A DNA stretch of 64,000 nt from Reyranella sp. (GTDB taxonomy: Bacteria; Pseudomonadota; Alphaproteobacteria; Reyranellales; Reyranellaceae), in NCBI RefSeq assembly GCF_004297265.1, contig NZ_SCUT01000026.1:35794-99793 (forward strand), written 5' to 3'. Under the pieces are notes generated by a model, which was given only the letters and a program-made list of their open reading frames with translations, searched no databases and had not been told where the DNA came from. Both the position numbers and the translations under genes were made by a program. This document shows positions 55,062 through 64,000 of this stretch, one piece after another. Position 1 is the first letter of the stretch, and each line of letters begins with the position of its first letter.

Positions 55062-56666
55062 GTGACGATACCGAATGTTCTCATGATCTTTCCGCGCTTC
55101 AATCCGAACTCGTTCTGGAGTCTGCAGGCGGCTTGCGACCTCCACGGGGTGCGGTGTCCGGCGCCACCACTCGGCCTCATCACCCTGGCGGCGTTGCTGC
55201 CGCCGGACTGGAACATCAAGCTGGTGAACCGCAATGCCGAGTCGCTCGACCCGGCCGATCTCGCCTGGGCCGACATGGTCATGACCGGCGGGATGCTGCC
55301 GCAGCGCGTCGATTCGCTCGAGGTCATCCGGATGGCGCAGGCGCAGGGCAAGCCGGTGGTCGTCGGCGGGCCGGACGCCATGTCAAGTCCCGAACTCTTC
55401 GAGCATGCCGACTTCCTGGTCATCGGCGAGGCGGAGGGCATCATCGACCGGTTCGTCGAGGCGTGGGAGTCCGGTGAAAGGAAAGGGCGCTTCGAGGGCG
55501 AAAAATTCAAGGCCGACATCACGAAGAGCCCGATCCCGCGCTTCGACCTGCTCAACTTCGATCATTACCTCTTCGTGGGCGTGCAGTTCTCGCGCGGCTG
55601 TCCCTTCAATTGCGAGTTCTGCGACATCATCGAGCTGTTCGGCCGCGTGCCTCGCTCGAAGACAGTGCCGCAGATGCTGGCCGAGCTGCAGGCGCTACAC
55701 GACGCCGGCTATCGCGGTCATGTCGATTTCGTCGACGACAATCTGATCGGCAACAAGAAGGCGCTGAAGCAGTTCCTTCCCGCGCTCGAGGCCTGGCAGA
55801 AGAGCACCGGCTATCCCTTCATGTTCTCGACCGAGGCGTCCATCAACCTGGCGGACGACGCCGAGTTGCTCGACATGATGCGCCGCGCGAACTTCTTCAC
55901 GATCTTCGTCGGCATCGAGAGCCCAGACACCGCGACACTTGTCTCGACGCGCAAGAAGCAGAACACGCGCCGCAGCCTGGCCGAGAGCGTCCACAGGATC
56001 CATGCGGCGGGGATTATGGTGATCGCCGGCTTCATCGTCGGCTTCGACACCGAGGAGCTTCGCGTGGCGGAGACGATGATCGAGTGCATTGAGGCCACCT
56101 GCATCCCGGTCTGCATGGTCGGTCTGTTGACCGCCCTGCCGACCACGCAGCTGACCCGGCGTCTCGAGAAGGAGGGCCGCCTGCTGCCCTTTGCCGATCA
56201 AGGTCTCGGTGATCAATGCACCGCGGGGCTCAATTTCGTGACCCGCCGACCGCGCATAGATATCCTGCGCGACTACAAGGCGATTCTCGAAGCCGTCTAT
56301 CGGCCGGCCGCCTACTTCGAACGCGTCCGCCGATCGGGGCTCAACCTGCGACGGCCCAGCCATCCGGTGACGGCCAGACCGGTCGTCTCGCCGCGCGACC
56401 GCAATACGCTCCTGCGCCTGATGTGGCGCATGACGATCACCCGGCCCCTGCTCGCCCGGCACTTCTGGCGGACCTTCGTCGACATCGCCCGGCACAATCC
56501 CGCCGCCCTGGAGGTGGTGGTGATCCAGCTCATGCTCTACCTGCACCTCGGCCCGTTCTCGAAGACGGTCGTTGCGGAGATCGATCGGCAGATCTCCGGG
56601 CTCGAGCGCGAATTGCCATCTCTACCGCAGGAGCGCGACGCTAGAGTTCTGCAACGGGCCGTGTAA
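55062..56666 (+). CDS. B12-binding radical SAM protein with DUF4070-like C-terminus
   Basis: A 534-aa protein. Residues 1-150 form a cobalamin-binding-type Rossmann domain (VLMIFPRFNPNSFW, APPLGLITLAALLP, VVVGGPDAMSSP). The radical SAM core has Cys180, Cys184 and Cys187 (FSRGCPFNCEFCDIIELFGR). The C-terminal helical part (about 400-530) resembles DUF4070, as in the hopanoid methylase HpnP. The start is a GTG with AAGGAG 5 bases upstream. It is alone in its transcription unit. The reaction is probably methylation or rearrangement of an unactivated carbon; the substrate is unknown, and the N-terminal region differs from HpnP. Confidence 0.85.
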   Translation: MTIPNVLMIFPRFNPNSFWSLQAACDLHGVRCPAPPLGLITLAALLPPDWNIKLVNRNAESLDPADLAWADMVMTGGMLPQRVDSLEVIRMAQAQGKPVVVGGPDAMSSPELFEHADFLVIGEAEGIIDRFVEAWESGERKGRFEGEKFKADITKSPIPRFDLLNFDHYLFVGVQFSRGCPFNCEFCDIIELFGRVPRSKTVPQMLAELQALHDAGYRGHVDFVDDNLIGNKKALKQFLPALEAWQKSTGYPFMFSTEASINLADDAELLDMMRRANFFTIFVGIESPDTATLVSTRKKQNTRRSLAESVHRIHAAGIMVIAGFIVGFDTEELRVAETMIECIEATCIPVCMVGLLTALPTTQLTRRLEKEGRLLPFADQGLGDQCTAGLNFVTRRPRIDILRDYKAILEAVYRPAAYFERVRRSGLNLRRPSHPVTARPVVSPRDRNTLLRLMWRMTITRPLLARHFWRTFVDIARHNPAALEVVVIQLMLYLHLGPFSKTVVAEIDRQISGLERELPSLPQERDARVLQRAV

Positions 56667-56698
56667 GGTCGCGCGTTTCCGCGACCTACGGGGCCTCG

Positions 56699-57115
56699 AT
56701 GATTCGTAAAGCGACGAGTACCGACCGACCCCGTATTTCGGAAGTGCGTCTCGCCGTCCGCGAGAACCAGCTCAGCGCGGCCTCGGTGAGCAAGGTCGAG
56801 ACGACCGCCGACTGGATCTTCGAGAACGCGACCTTCTGGGTCTGGGAAGAGGCGGGTGCAGTGCAGGGCTTCTCGGTCGCCGATCCGCGCGACGGCACGA
56901 TCTTCGGCCTCTTCATCCATCCCGATTACGAGGGCCGCGGCCTTGGCCGCGCCCTGCTGCCGCTGGCCTGCGAGGATCTGCGCGCCGCGGGGTTCGCCGA
57001 GGCGATATTGACGACCGGCGCCGGCACGCGGGCCGAGCGCTTCTACCGACTCAATGGCTGGGAAGAGACGGGCCGCCAGGAAGACGGACAGATCATCTTC
57101 CGGAAGCCCCTGTAA
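56699..57115 (+). CDS. GNAT family N-acetyltransferase
   Basis: A 138-aa GNAT. Motif A is IFGLFIHPDYEGRGLGRALLPLACEDLRAAG, with the acetyl-CoA loop EGRGLG; motif B is LTTGAGTRAERFYRLNGWEETG. The acceptor is unknown. It follows the B12 radical SAM gene by 32 bases on the same strand and overlaps the 3' end of the convergent racemase-like gene by 23 bases. Confidence 0.9.
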   Translation: MIRKATSTDRPRISEVRLAVRENQLSAASVSKVETTADWIFENATFWVWEEAGAVQGFSVADPRDGTIFGLFIHPDYEGRGLGRALLPLACEDLRAAGFAEAILTTGAGTRAERFYRLNGWEETGRQEDGQIIFRKPL

Positions 57116-57797
57116 CGGCGCGCCGCAGCGCCGCGCGTGCGAGCAGCCGCGTCGAGTCCAGGGTCGGCAGGGGCGAGTTGCCGTCGTTCATGATCAGCGG
57201 GATCTCGGTGCAGCCCAGCACGACCGCGTCGCATCCCGCATCCCTCATGCGCGCCATCACGCGCTGATAGACGGCGACGGCCTCCGGCCGGAACACGCCC
57301 TGCACCAGCTCGTCCATGATGATGCGATCGGTCTCGTCGCGCTCGGCGTCGGTCGGGCGCAGCCAGGCGAGTCCCTGGGCCTCGATCTTCTCCGGATACA
57401 CCTCGCTGTCGATCAGCCAGCGCGTGCCGGTGATGCCGAGCTTCCGGTAGCCGCGCGTCTTCGCTTCGGCAGCGACGACTTCGGCAATGTGCAGCCAGGG
57501 CAATGGCGAGTGCGGCAGTACGAATGATATCGCCTGATGGATGGTATTGTCGGGGCAAATCAGGAAATCGGCCCCGGCGCGCGCGAGCTTGTGCGCCGAC
57601 GACAGCATCAGCTCGGCGACGCCCGCGCGGTCGCCGCGATCGAGCCGTTCGACATAGTCGGCCAGAGAATGGGTGTGCAGGGAGACTTCGGGATGGGCGT
57701 GCGGACCCAGGAGGCCTGCGCCCTCGACGCAGATTGTCTTGTAGCAGAGCGCCGCGCCCTCGGCGGAGCAGGCGACGATGCCGATATGCTGGGTCAT
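57093..57797 (-). CDS. Aspartate/glutamate racemase family protein
   Basis: A 234-aa cofactor-independent racemase fold with two catalytic cysteine/threonine positions: FLICPDNTIHQA in the first half (Cys, as in PxNT-type racemases) and DAVVLGCTEIPLIM in the second. IGIVACSAEGAALCY opens the first domain. The ATG at 57797 is preferred over one at 57803, because AAGGG lies 6 bases before it. It may racemise an acidic amino acid or be a related isomerase or hydantoin-type enzyme. Its 5' end abuts the xerC stop. Confidence 0.85.
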   Translation of the reverse strand: MTQHIGIVACSAEGAALCYKTICVEGAGLLGPHAHPEVSLHTHSLADYVERLDRGDRAGVAELMLSSAHKLARAGADFLICPDNTIHQAISFVLPHSPLPWLHIAEVVAAEAKTRGYRKLGITGTRWLIDSEVYPEKIEAQGLAWLRPTDAERDETDRIIMDELVQGVFRPEAVAVYQRVMARMRDAGCDAVVLGCTEIPLIMNDGNSPLPTLDSTRLLARAALRRAVTGASGR

Positions 57798-57799
57798 GG

Positions 57800-58732
57800 T
57801 CATCCCTTGGCGCGCGGATGGGCGGCGCGATAGACCGCCGCGAGACGGGCGGCATCGACGTCGGTGTAGCGCTGGGTGGTCGACAGCGAAGCGTGCCCCA
57901 GCAGCTCCTGGATCGTGCGCAGGTCGCCGCCGGCCCCCAGCAGGTGGGTGGCGAAGGAGTGGCGCAACGCGTGCGGGGTCACGCTTTCGGCGAGGCCGAG
58001 GTCGCGCCGGATCTCGCGCACCCGTTTCTGCACGATGGCAGGATCGAGCGCGCCGCCACGCGCGCCCATGAAGACGCGGTCCGAAGGCTTCGCCGCCGCG
58101 AGCCACGGGCACGCGTCGCGGTATTTCCGGAGCGCCTCCAGCGCCTGTGGCAGCAAGGGCACCCGTCGCGTCTTGTTGCCCTTGCCGGTCACGGCGAGCG
58201 TGTCGCGGCCGCTCTTCAGCAGGTCGTCGAGCTCGGCCTTGGTGAGCGAAAGCGCCTCGCCGATGCGCAGGCCGGCGCCGTAGAGCAGGATCAGCACGGC
58301 GGCATCGCGCAGGTCGATCCACGGCGCGCGCTCCTGGTCGGGCTCGGCCGCGAGCACGTCCTCCATATCGCGCTCGCTCAGCGCCTTCGGCACGGAGCGC
58401 GGCAGCTTGGGCGTCCGGATGGTGGCGATGCTCGCATTGTGGGCGAGACTGTTCTTGTCGAGGAAGCGGAAGAAGGAGCGCACCGAGGAGAAGGCGCGGG
58501 CCGTCGAGGCGCGCGCCAGTCCCTGGTTTGAGCGGTCGGCCAGCCAGGCGCGGAACTCGGCGGGCTTCAGGCGGGTGAGGGCGTCGAGAGTCGGCGTCTC
58601 GCCGAGATAGGTCGCCATGAAACCGAGGAAGGTCGCGACGTCGTGCTCGTAGGCGATGAGCGTGTGGACGGCGAGCCGGCGCTCGCTCTTCAGCCAGTCG
58701 CGCCACGCCGCCAGTGCGTCTGCGACACTCAC
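57800..58732 (-). CDS. xerC: Tyrosine recombinase XerC
   Basis: A 310-aa recombinase that resolves chromosome dimers at dif with XerD. The N-terminal SAM-like core-binding domain (1-95) is followed by the catalytic domain with Arg (GAGLRIGEALSL), Lys (VTGKGNKTRRVPL), HxxR (TPHALRHSFATHLL), His (LLGHASLSTTQRYT) and the nucleophile Tyr in the same segment. The start is a GTG at 58732, 7 bases after the DUF484 stop. Length and context (DUF484 next door) identify the chromosomal XerC, not a phage integrase. Confidence 0.94.
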   Translation of the reverse strand: MSVADALAAWRDWLKSERRLAVHTLIAYEHDVATFLGFMATYLGETPTLDALTRLKPAEFRAWLADRSNQGLARASTARAFSSVRSFFRFLDKNSLAHNASIATIRTPKLPRSVPKALSERDMEDVLAAEPDQERAPWIDLRDAAVLILLYGAGLRIGEALSLTKAELDDLLKSGRDTLAVTGKGNKTRRVPLLPQALEALRKYRDACPWLAAAKPSDRVFMGARGGALDPAIVQKRVREIRRDLGLAESVTPHALRHSFATHLLGAGGDLRTIQELLGHASLSTTQRYTDVDAARLAAVYRAAHPRAKG

Positions 58733-58739
58733 GGCGGTG

Positions 58740-59471
58740 CTACTCGGGCAGGTCGAGCCAGGCGCGAATCGTGTTCTCCAGCACCTTCGACAGGAAGAAC
58801 AGCAGCTCGGTCGCCATCTCCGGACCGAAGGCCTCGGGATCGCGGGCACCGAAACACATGACGCCGTCGGGCGAACCCGAGGAGACCTGCAGGCGCATCA
58901 GCACGTCGGACTTCACGAAGCGCGCCACGTCGCCGAAGAACGCCTCCTCGCCAACGATGTTGGAGCGCAGGCGGGCATGCTTGTCCGGGCCGATGGCCGC
59001 GTCGATGGCGCCGGGCGCCAGTACGTAGACGCCGCGCACCGGCACGCGCTTGGGGGCGTCGGCGTTGGCCTCGATCGCGAGCGTGATGAAGTCGACGTCG
59101 AGCAGCTCGGGCAGCTCGTGCGTCACGACGTGGATCATCTTCTCGAACGTCGTCGCCTGGATGATGCTGATGACCGCTGCCTGGATGCGGTTCTGGACGA
59201 TCTGGTTCTGCTTCGAGTTGGCGATGATCTCGGTGCGCTCGACCTTGAGCTTCTCGATCTCGCCGCGCAGGCGCTTCAGGATCGCCTGCTGCATGTCGAT
59301 GACGCCTGGACCCTGCACGCGCGGCGTGATGCCCATCTCGGCCGCCAGTTCGCCGTGCTTGTCGAAGAAGTCGGGATGGGCCCTGAGATAGGCGACGACG
59401 TCGTCGGCGGTGATCAGCTTCACCTGCCGGCCCGAGCCGTCGGGCGCCGGAATCGTCCCGTCATTGGCCAT
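58740..59471 (-). CDS. DUF484 family protein
   Basis: A 243-aa cytoplasmic protein with a short N-terminal helical part (ITADDVVAYLRAHPDFFDKHGELAAEM), a coiled coil (IDMQQAILKRLRGEIEKLKVERTEIIANSKQN) and a GAF-like domain (about 95-240). DUF484 genes regularly precede xerC, as here. The biochemical role is not known. Confidence 0.92.
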   Translation of the reverse strand: MANDGTIPAPDGSGRQVKLITADDVVAYLRAHPDFFDKHGELAAEMGITPRVQGPGVIDMQQAILKRLRGEIEKLKVERTEIIANSKQNQIVQNRIQAAVISIIQATTFEKMIHVVTHELPELLDVDFITLAIEANADAPKRVPVRGVYVLAPGAIDAAIGPDKHARLRSNIVGEEAFFGDVARFVKSDVLMRLQVSSGSPDGVMCFGARDPEAFGPEMATELLFFLSKVLENTIRAWLDLPE

Positions 59472-59486
59472 GCGCCCGTCTCCGGG

Positions 59487-60143
59487 TCAGAGGATCGACT
59501 GGCCGGTCTTGGCCCAGTCGTCGAGGAAGGCCTTGAGGCCGTTGTCCGTCAGAGTGTGCTTGAAGAGCTGGCGCAGCACGTTGGGCGGCAGGGTGCCGAC
59601 ATGGGCGCCGAGCTTGGCCGCGGCGATCACGTGCTGGGTGTGCCGGATCGAGGCCACGAGGACCTCGGTCTTGAAGTGCGGATACTGGCGGTAGATCGTC
59701 ATGATCTCGCCGATCAGGTGCATGCCGTCCTGGCCGATATCGTCGAGACGACCGACGAAGGGCGAGACGAAGGTGGCGCCGGCCTTGGCGGCAAGCAGCG
59801 CCTGCGCCGCCGAGAAGCACAGGGTGACGTTCACCATCGTGCCCTCGGAGGTCAGCGCCTTGCAGGTCTTGAGACCGTCCGGTGTCAGCGGCACCTTCAC
59901 GGTGACGTTCTTTGCCAGCTTGGCGAGCTTGCGGCCTTCCTCGAGCATCGTCTTGTGGTCGGTCGCGACGGTTTCGGCGCTGACCGGACCCGGGACGATG
60001 GCGCAGATCTCCTTGATCACGTCGAGCATCTGGCGGCCGGACTTGGCGATCAGCGAGGGATTCGTCGTTACCCCGTCGAGAAGCCCTGAGGCCGCGAGAT
60101 CCTTGATATCGGCGACATCGGCGGTATCGACGAAGAACTTCAT
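59487..60143 (-). CDS. Transaldolase / fructose-6-phosphate aldolase-like protein
   Basis: A 218-aa enzyme of the short transaldolase subfamily. [36 protein letters not shown] is characteristic, and the Schiff-base Lys is in [39 protein letters not shown] follows. Members transfer dihydroxyacetone units in the pentose phosphate pathway or cleave fructose 6-phosphate. The ATG at 60143 begins the canonical sequence. It is divergent from priA with 13 bases between starts. Confidence 0.94.
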   Translation of the reverse strand: MKFFVDTADVADIKDLAASGLLDGVTTNPSLIAKSGRQMLDVIKEICAIVPGPVSAETVATDHKTMLEEGRKLAKLAKNVTVKVPLTPDGLKTCKALTSEGTMVNVTLCFSAAQALLAAKAGATFVSPFVGRLDDIGQDGMHLIGEIMTIYRQYPHFKTEVLVASIRHTQHVIAAAKLGAHVGTLPPNVLRQLFKHTLTDNGLKAFLDDWAKTGQSIL

Positions 60144-60156
60144 ATAAAATACCCCA

Positions 60157-62424
60157 ATGGCCAGTGGTTCGGACTCGCCTGTTGCCACAATTTCTAGCGA
60201 TTCCCCTTCGGAGCCACAAGCCAAGGGGAGCGCGTCGTCGCGTCTCGAACCGGTGGAAAACACGATCAAGGTCCTGCTGCCGCTGCCGCTCGGCGATGCC
60301 TACGACTATCGTGTTCCGGAAGGCATGACGGTCATGCCGGGGCATTTCGTCGTCGTGCCACTGGGCAAGCGCGAAACCATTGGCGTCGTCTGGGGCACAG
60401 GCACGGGCGATGTCGCGCCGGAAAAGCTGCGTGACGTGATCGCGGTCCTTCCGGCATTGCCCATGGCCGATACGATGCGCCGCTTCGTCGACTGGGTGTC
60501 GGCCTACACGCTGATGCCTGCAGGGGCCGTGCTGCGCATGGCGATGAGCGTGCCCTCGGCGCTCGAGGCGCCCAAGACCGAACTGGTCTATCGCCCGGCC
60601 GCGCCGACCGGGGACACAGCCCTCAAGCTCACCGCCGCCCGCCGACGCGTGCTGGAGCAGTTGAAGGATGGGCCGGCGATGGCCGCCGCTGAACTGGCGC
60701 ACCTCGCGGGCGTCGGCACGTCAGTCGTGAAGAGCATGGCCTCGCTCGGATTGCTGGAAACTGCGGAGCGCATCGTCCGCCGGTCTTTTCCGAGGCCGGA
60801 CGGGCTGCACGAGGGGCCGACCTTGTCGCCCGCGCAGAAAATCGCCGCCGACGGGCTCGTCGCGAAAGTGAAGGCGCACGCCTTCTCCGCGACCCTGCTG
60901 GATGGCGTTCCGGGTGCCGGAAAGACCGAGGTCTATTTCGAGGCGATCGCGGCCTGCCTCGCCGCCGGCCGGCAAGTGGTGGTGCTGCTGCCCGAGATCG
61001 CCCTGACGGCGCAGTGGCTGAAGCGCTTCGAGGATCGCTTCGGCGCGCTGCCCTCGCCCTGGCACTCCGGCCTCACCAGCCTGGAACGCCGCGAAACCTG
61101 GCGCGCCATCGCCGAGGGAAGGGTGGGCGTCGTGGTCGGGGCACGCTCCGCGCTGTTCCTGCCCTTCGCCAATCTCGGCCTCATCGTCGTCGACGAAGAA
61201 CACGACAGTTCCTTCAAGCAGGACGAGGGCGTCGTCTACAACGCGCGCGACATGGCGGTGGTGCGCGCCCGACTCGCTTCCGCCCCTATCGTGCTGGCAT
61301 CGGCGACACCATCGCTCGAAAGCGTCGTCAACGTGAAGAGTGGGCGCTACAGCGAGGTCCACCTGCCGGGTCGTCACGGCGGCGCGCAGCTTGCGACCCT
61401 GTCGGCAATCGATCTGCGGCGCACGCCGCCACCGCGCGGGCGCTGGCTGTCGCCACCGGTCGTCGAGGCCATGAAGGAGACGCTGGCGGCCGGCGAGCAG
61501 ACGCTGCTGTTCCTCAATCGCCGCGGCTATGCGCCGATCACGCTGTGCCGGGCCTGCGGCTCGGGACTCGAATGTCCGCAATGCTCGGCCTGGCTGGTCG
61601 AGCACCGGTTTCGCCGCACCCTGGTCTGCCATCACTGCGGTTACTCGGAGCCGCCGGCCCACACCTGCCGGCACTGCGGCGCGGTCGATCAGTTCGTCGC
61701 CTGTGGTCCCGGCGTCGAGCGGCTGGCCGAGGAAGCGCTGGAGCTTTTTCCCGAGGCGCGACTGGAACTCTTCACCTCGGACAGCCTGATGAACCGCGAC
61801 GAGGCGTCGGCCGCCGTCGACCGCATGGAGAAGGGCGAGATCGACATCCTGATCGGCACGCAGATGGCGGCGAAGGGCCATCATTTCCCGAACCTGACCC
61901 TGGTGGCCGTGATCGATGCGGATCTCGGGCTGAACGGCGGGGATCTGCGCGCGGCCGAACGGACCTTCCAGCTCCTCTACCAGGTCGCAGGCCGCGCCGG
62001 CCGCGACGGGCGCCCCGGCCGGGCGCTGATCCAGACGCACAATCCCGAGCATCCGGTGATGCAGGCGCTGGTTTCCGGGGATCGCGACCGTTTCGTCGAG
62101 GTCGAACTTCACGATCGGGCGGCCGCGGGCATGCCGCCCTACGGACGGCTGGCCTCGCTGATCATTTCCGGGCCGGACCCGGCGGCGGTCGACAATGTCT
62201 GCGCTGCCCTGGCCCGCCGTGCGCCGCAGCAGGAGGGTATCACGGTCCTGGGGCCGTCGGTCGCACCGATGGCCCTGCTGCGCGGACGGCACCGGCGGCG
62301 TTTCCTGCTCAAGGCCGGCCGCGACACGGCCGTGCAGCCTCTGCTGCACGCCTGGCTCGAACGAATTGGCCTTCCGGGATCAGTTCGCCTGCAGGTCGAT
62401 GTCGACCCTTATTCCTTCCTCTGA
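60157..62424 (+). CDS. priA: Primosomal protein N' (replication restart helicase)
   Basis: A 755-aa superfamily-2 helicase that reloads the replisome at stalled forks. A 3' DNA-binding domain (about 35-140) and winged helix precede the helicase core: Walker [11 protein letters not shown] at about 250-259, Walker [17 protein letters not shown], and motif [12 protein letters not shown]. The zinc-binding insert has eight cysteines in CRAC, CPQC, CHHC and CRHC pairs. [19 protein letters not shown] is motif VI. The N-terminal 30 Ser-rich residues are not conserved and there is no ribosome-binding site, so a GTG near 60253 is an alternative start. Confidence 0.96.
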   Translation: MASGSDSPVATISSDSPSEPQAKGSASSRLEPVENTIKVLLPLPLGDAYDYRVPEGMTVMPGHFVVVPLGKRETIGVVWGTGTGDVAPEKLRDVIAVLPALPMADTMRRFVDWVSAYTLMPAGAVLRMAMSVPSALEAPKTELVYRPAAPTGDTALKLTAARRRVLEQLKDGPAMAAAELAHLAGVGTSVVKSMASLGLLETAERIVRRSFPRPDGLHEGPTLSPAQKIAADGLVAKVKAHAFSATLLDGVPGAGKTEVYFEAIAACLAAGRQVVVLLPEIALTAQWLKRFEDRFGALPSPWHSGLTSLERRETWRAIAEGRVGVVVGARSALFLPFANLGLIVVDEEHDSSFKQDEGVVYNARDMAVVRARLASAPIVLASATPSLESVVNVKSGRYSEVHLPGRHGGAQLATLSAIDLRRTPPPRGRWLSPPVVEAMKETLAAGEQTLLFLNRRGYAPITLCRACGSGLECPQCSAWLVEHRFRRTLVCHHCGYSEPPAHTCRHCGAVDQFVACGPGVERLAEEALELFPEARLELFTSDSLMNRDEASAAVDRMEKGEIDILIGTQMAAKGHHFPNLTLVAVIDADLGLNGGDLRAAERTFQLLYQVAGRAGRDGRPGRALIQTHNPEHPVMQALVSGDRDRFVEVELHDRAAAGMPPYGRLASLIISGPDPAAVDNVCAALARRAPQQEGITVLGPSVAPMALLRGRHRRRFLLKAGRDTAVQPLLHAWLERIGLPGSVRLQVDVDPYSFL

Positions 62425-62611
62425 GACCCCCGCGCCGAAAAACCGCTGTAGAACAGTGCTTTGCCGACGTTGCGCCGGGAAATGCAGCATGGTAGCAACG
62501 CGCGCTTTTCCGGGGTGGGGCGGCAAGCGACGCGGGGCGTTCTGCTGGTGAAAAGCGAGTAAATTCAATGGCTTGCCGGCCGCGTTCCGCGGCAGGGGAG
62601 AGGCTCTCGAC

Positions 62612-63165
62612 GTGACCACCGCAACCACCGGCGTTGCCGGACGCTACGCCAGCGCCCTTTTTGAACTCGCGGACGGCTCCAAGTCCCTCGATCAGGTCGC
62701 GCAGGACCTCGCCACCTTCCGCAAGATGGTCGCCGAGAGCACGGACCTCGCCCGGCTCATCGCCAGCCCGGTCATTCCGCGCGCCCTGCAGGGCAAGGCG
62801 CTGCTGGCCGTGCTCGATGCCGCCGGTATTTCGGGTTTGACCCGCAATTTCGTCGGTACTGTGGCTGCCAATGGCCGCGCCCGCGACCTGCCGGCCATGG
62901 CCTCGGCGTTCCTGGCCGAACTCGCCGCGCGCCGCGGCGAGACCACCGCGGAGGTCACCTCGGCCGTTCCGCTTTCGCCCGCCCAGCTGCAGCAGCTCAG
63001 CGATGCGCTGCGCTCGGTGCTGGGCAGTAACAAGGTTTCCATCGACGCGCGCGTCGAACCCGACATTCTCGGCGGTCTCGTCGTGAAGGTCGGTTCGCGC
63101 CTGTTCGATTCATCCGTCCGAAGCAAGCTGCAGCGCTTGCAGCTTGCCATGAAGGGAGTTGCCTA

Positions 63166-63166
<1 letters not shown>
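62612..63166 (+). CDS. atpH: ATP synthase F1 delta subunit
   Basis: A 184-aa stalk subunit that joins F1 to the Fo b-subunits. It starts at a GTG with GGGGAGAGG upstream ([21 protein letters not shown]). [33 protein letters not shown] and the C-terminal [33 protein letters not shown] segment are characteristic. It begins the F1 operon (atpHAGDC order in alphaproteobacteria). Its stop overlaps the atpA start by one base (TAATG). The 187 bases upstream hold no gene and probably contain the operon promoter. Confidence 0.97.

Positions 63167-64000
<834 letters not shown>

Noticed and set aside
55062..56666. Naming the gene hpnP
   Set aside because: The domain order fits, but the N-terminal cobalamin-domain sequence differs from what I know of HpnP and there is no hopanoid context, so a gene symbol would be a guess.
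57800..58732. Tyrosine recombinase as a sign of a mobile island
   Set aside because: Length, motifs and the adjacent DUF484 gene identify housekeeping XerC. No attachment-site repeats or cargo genes were seen.

Overview
The window is GC-rich (about two thirds G+C), densely coded chromosomal DNA from an alphaproteobacterium. The main reasons are: a CcrM-type GANTC DNA methyltransferase with GANTC sites in its own promoter; an ATP synthase split into separate loci (atpI runs off the left edge, atpH-atpA off the right edge, about 62 kb apart); an mdh-sucC-sucD-sucA-sucB-lpdA cluster; and a mutY / DUF721 / DsbA / smc neighbourhood. The TctCBA transporter, CaiB-type CoA transferase and many small oxidoreductases fit a large-genome, soil-type Rhodospirillales-like lineage (Reyranella-like is a guess from memory, not shown). 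No tRNA, rRNA, CRISPR array, transposase or prophage module was seen, and no gene-free stretch exceeds 300 bases.

Layout. 1-9.4 kb: partial atpI; a thiol-dioxygenase-like cupin fused to four rhodanese domains; a lytic transglycosylase; a CoA transferase overlapping a second thiol-dioxygenase-like cupin; a tripartite tricarboxylate transporter (tctC-tctB-tctA). 9.4-19.3 kb: accessory and housekeeping genes (cupin, membrane protein, moaB plus a kinase-like protein, two GNAT paralogues, a radical SAM protein, two GSTs, an AEC transporter, a frameshifted nucleotidyltransferase, rnhB, a VOC protein, small membrane proteins). 19.3-26.2 kb: GMC oxidoreductase with a VapBC-like toxin-antitoxin pair, a LysR/aldo-keto reductase divergon, ccrM, mutY. 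26.2-33.6 kb: a DUF721(DciA)-DsbA fusion, a second DsbA-like protein, smc, dapE and a membrane protein. 33.6-38.4 kb: truA, fmt, zapE and two hydrolases. 38.4-47.6 kb: TCA-cycle cluster. 47.6-57.8 kb: an ECF sigma / anti-sigma / secreted protein group, a Kef-type antiporter with a cNMP domain, an M50 protease, a hydrolase-porin pair, a DHFR-like reductase, a B12-binding radical SAM protein, a GNAT and an Asp/Glu racemase-like protein. 57.8-64 kb: xerC-DUF484, a transaldolase-like aldolase, priA, atpH and the start of atpA.

How genes work together. The TCA cluster encodes malate dehydrogenase, succinyl-CoA synthetase and the complete 2-oxoglutarate dehydrogenase complex, with strong hairpins in three of its gaps. 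The left 9 kb groups two 3-His thiol-dioxygenase-like proteins, multi-rhodanese domains, a CoA transferase and a carboxylate transporter, which suggests (inference) an organosulfur or thiol-acid route.

Most unusual signals: (1) the single reading frame joining a DUF721/DciA domain to a Tat-like signal and a DsbA-type thioredoxin domain; (2) a roughly 116-119 bp multi-hairpin element present twice, both times between convergent genes, with three compensated base-pair changes in one hairpin; (3) a nested 26-bp palindrome in another convergent gap; (4) four GANTC sites within 64 bp in front of ccrM; (5) a one-base frameshift in a C4/G4 run of a nucleotidyltransferase gene.
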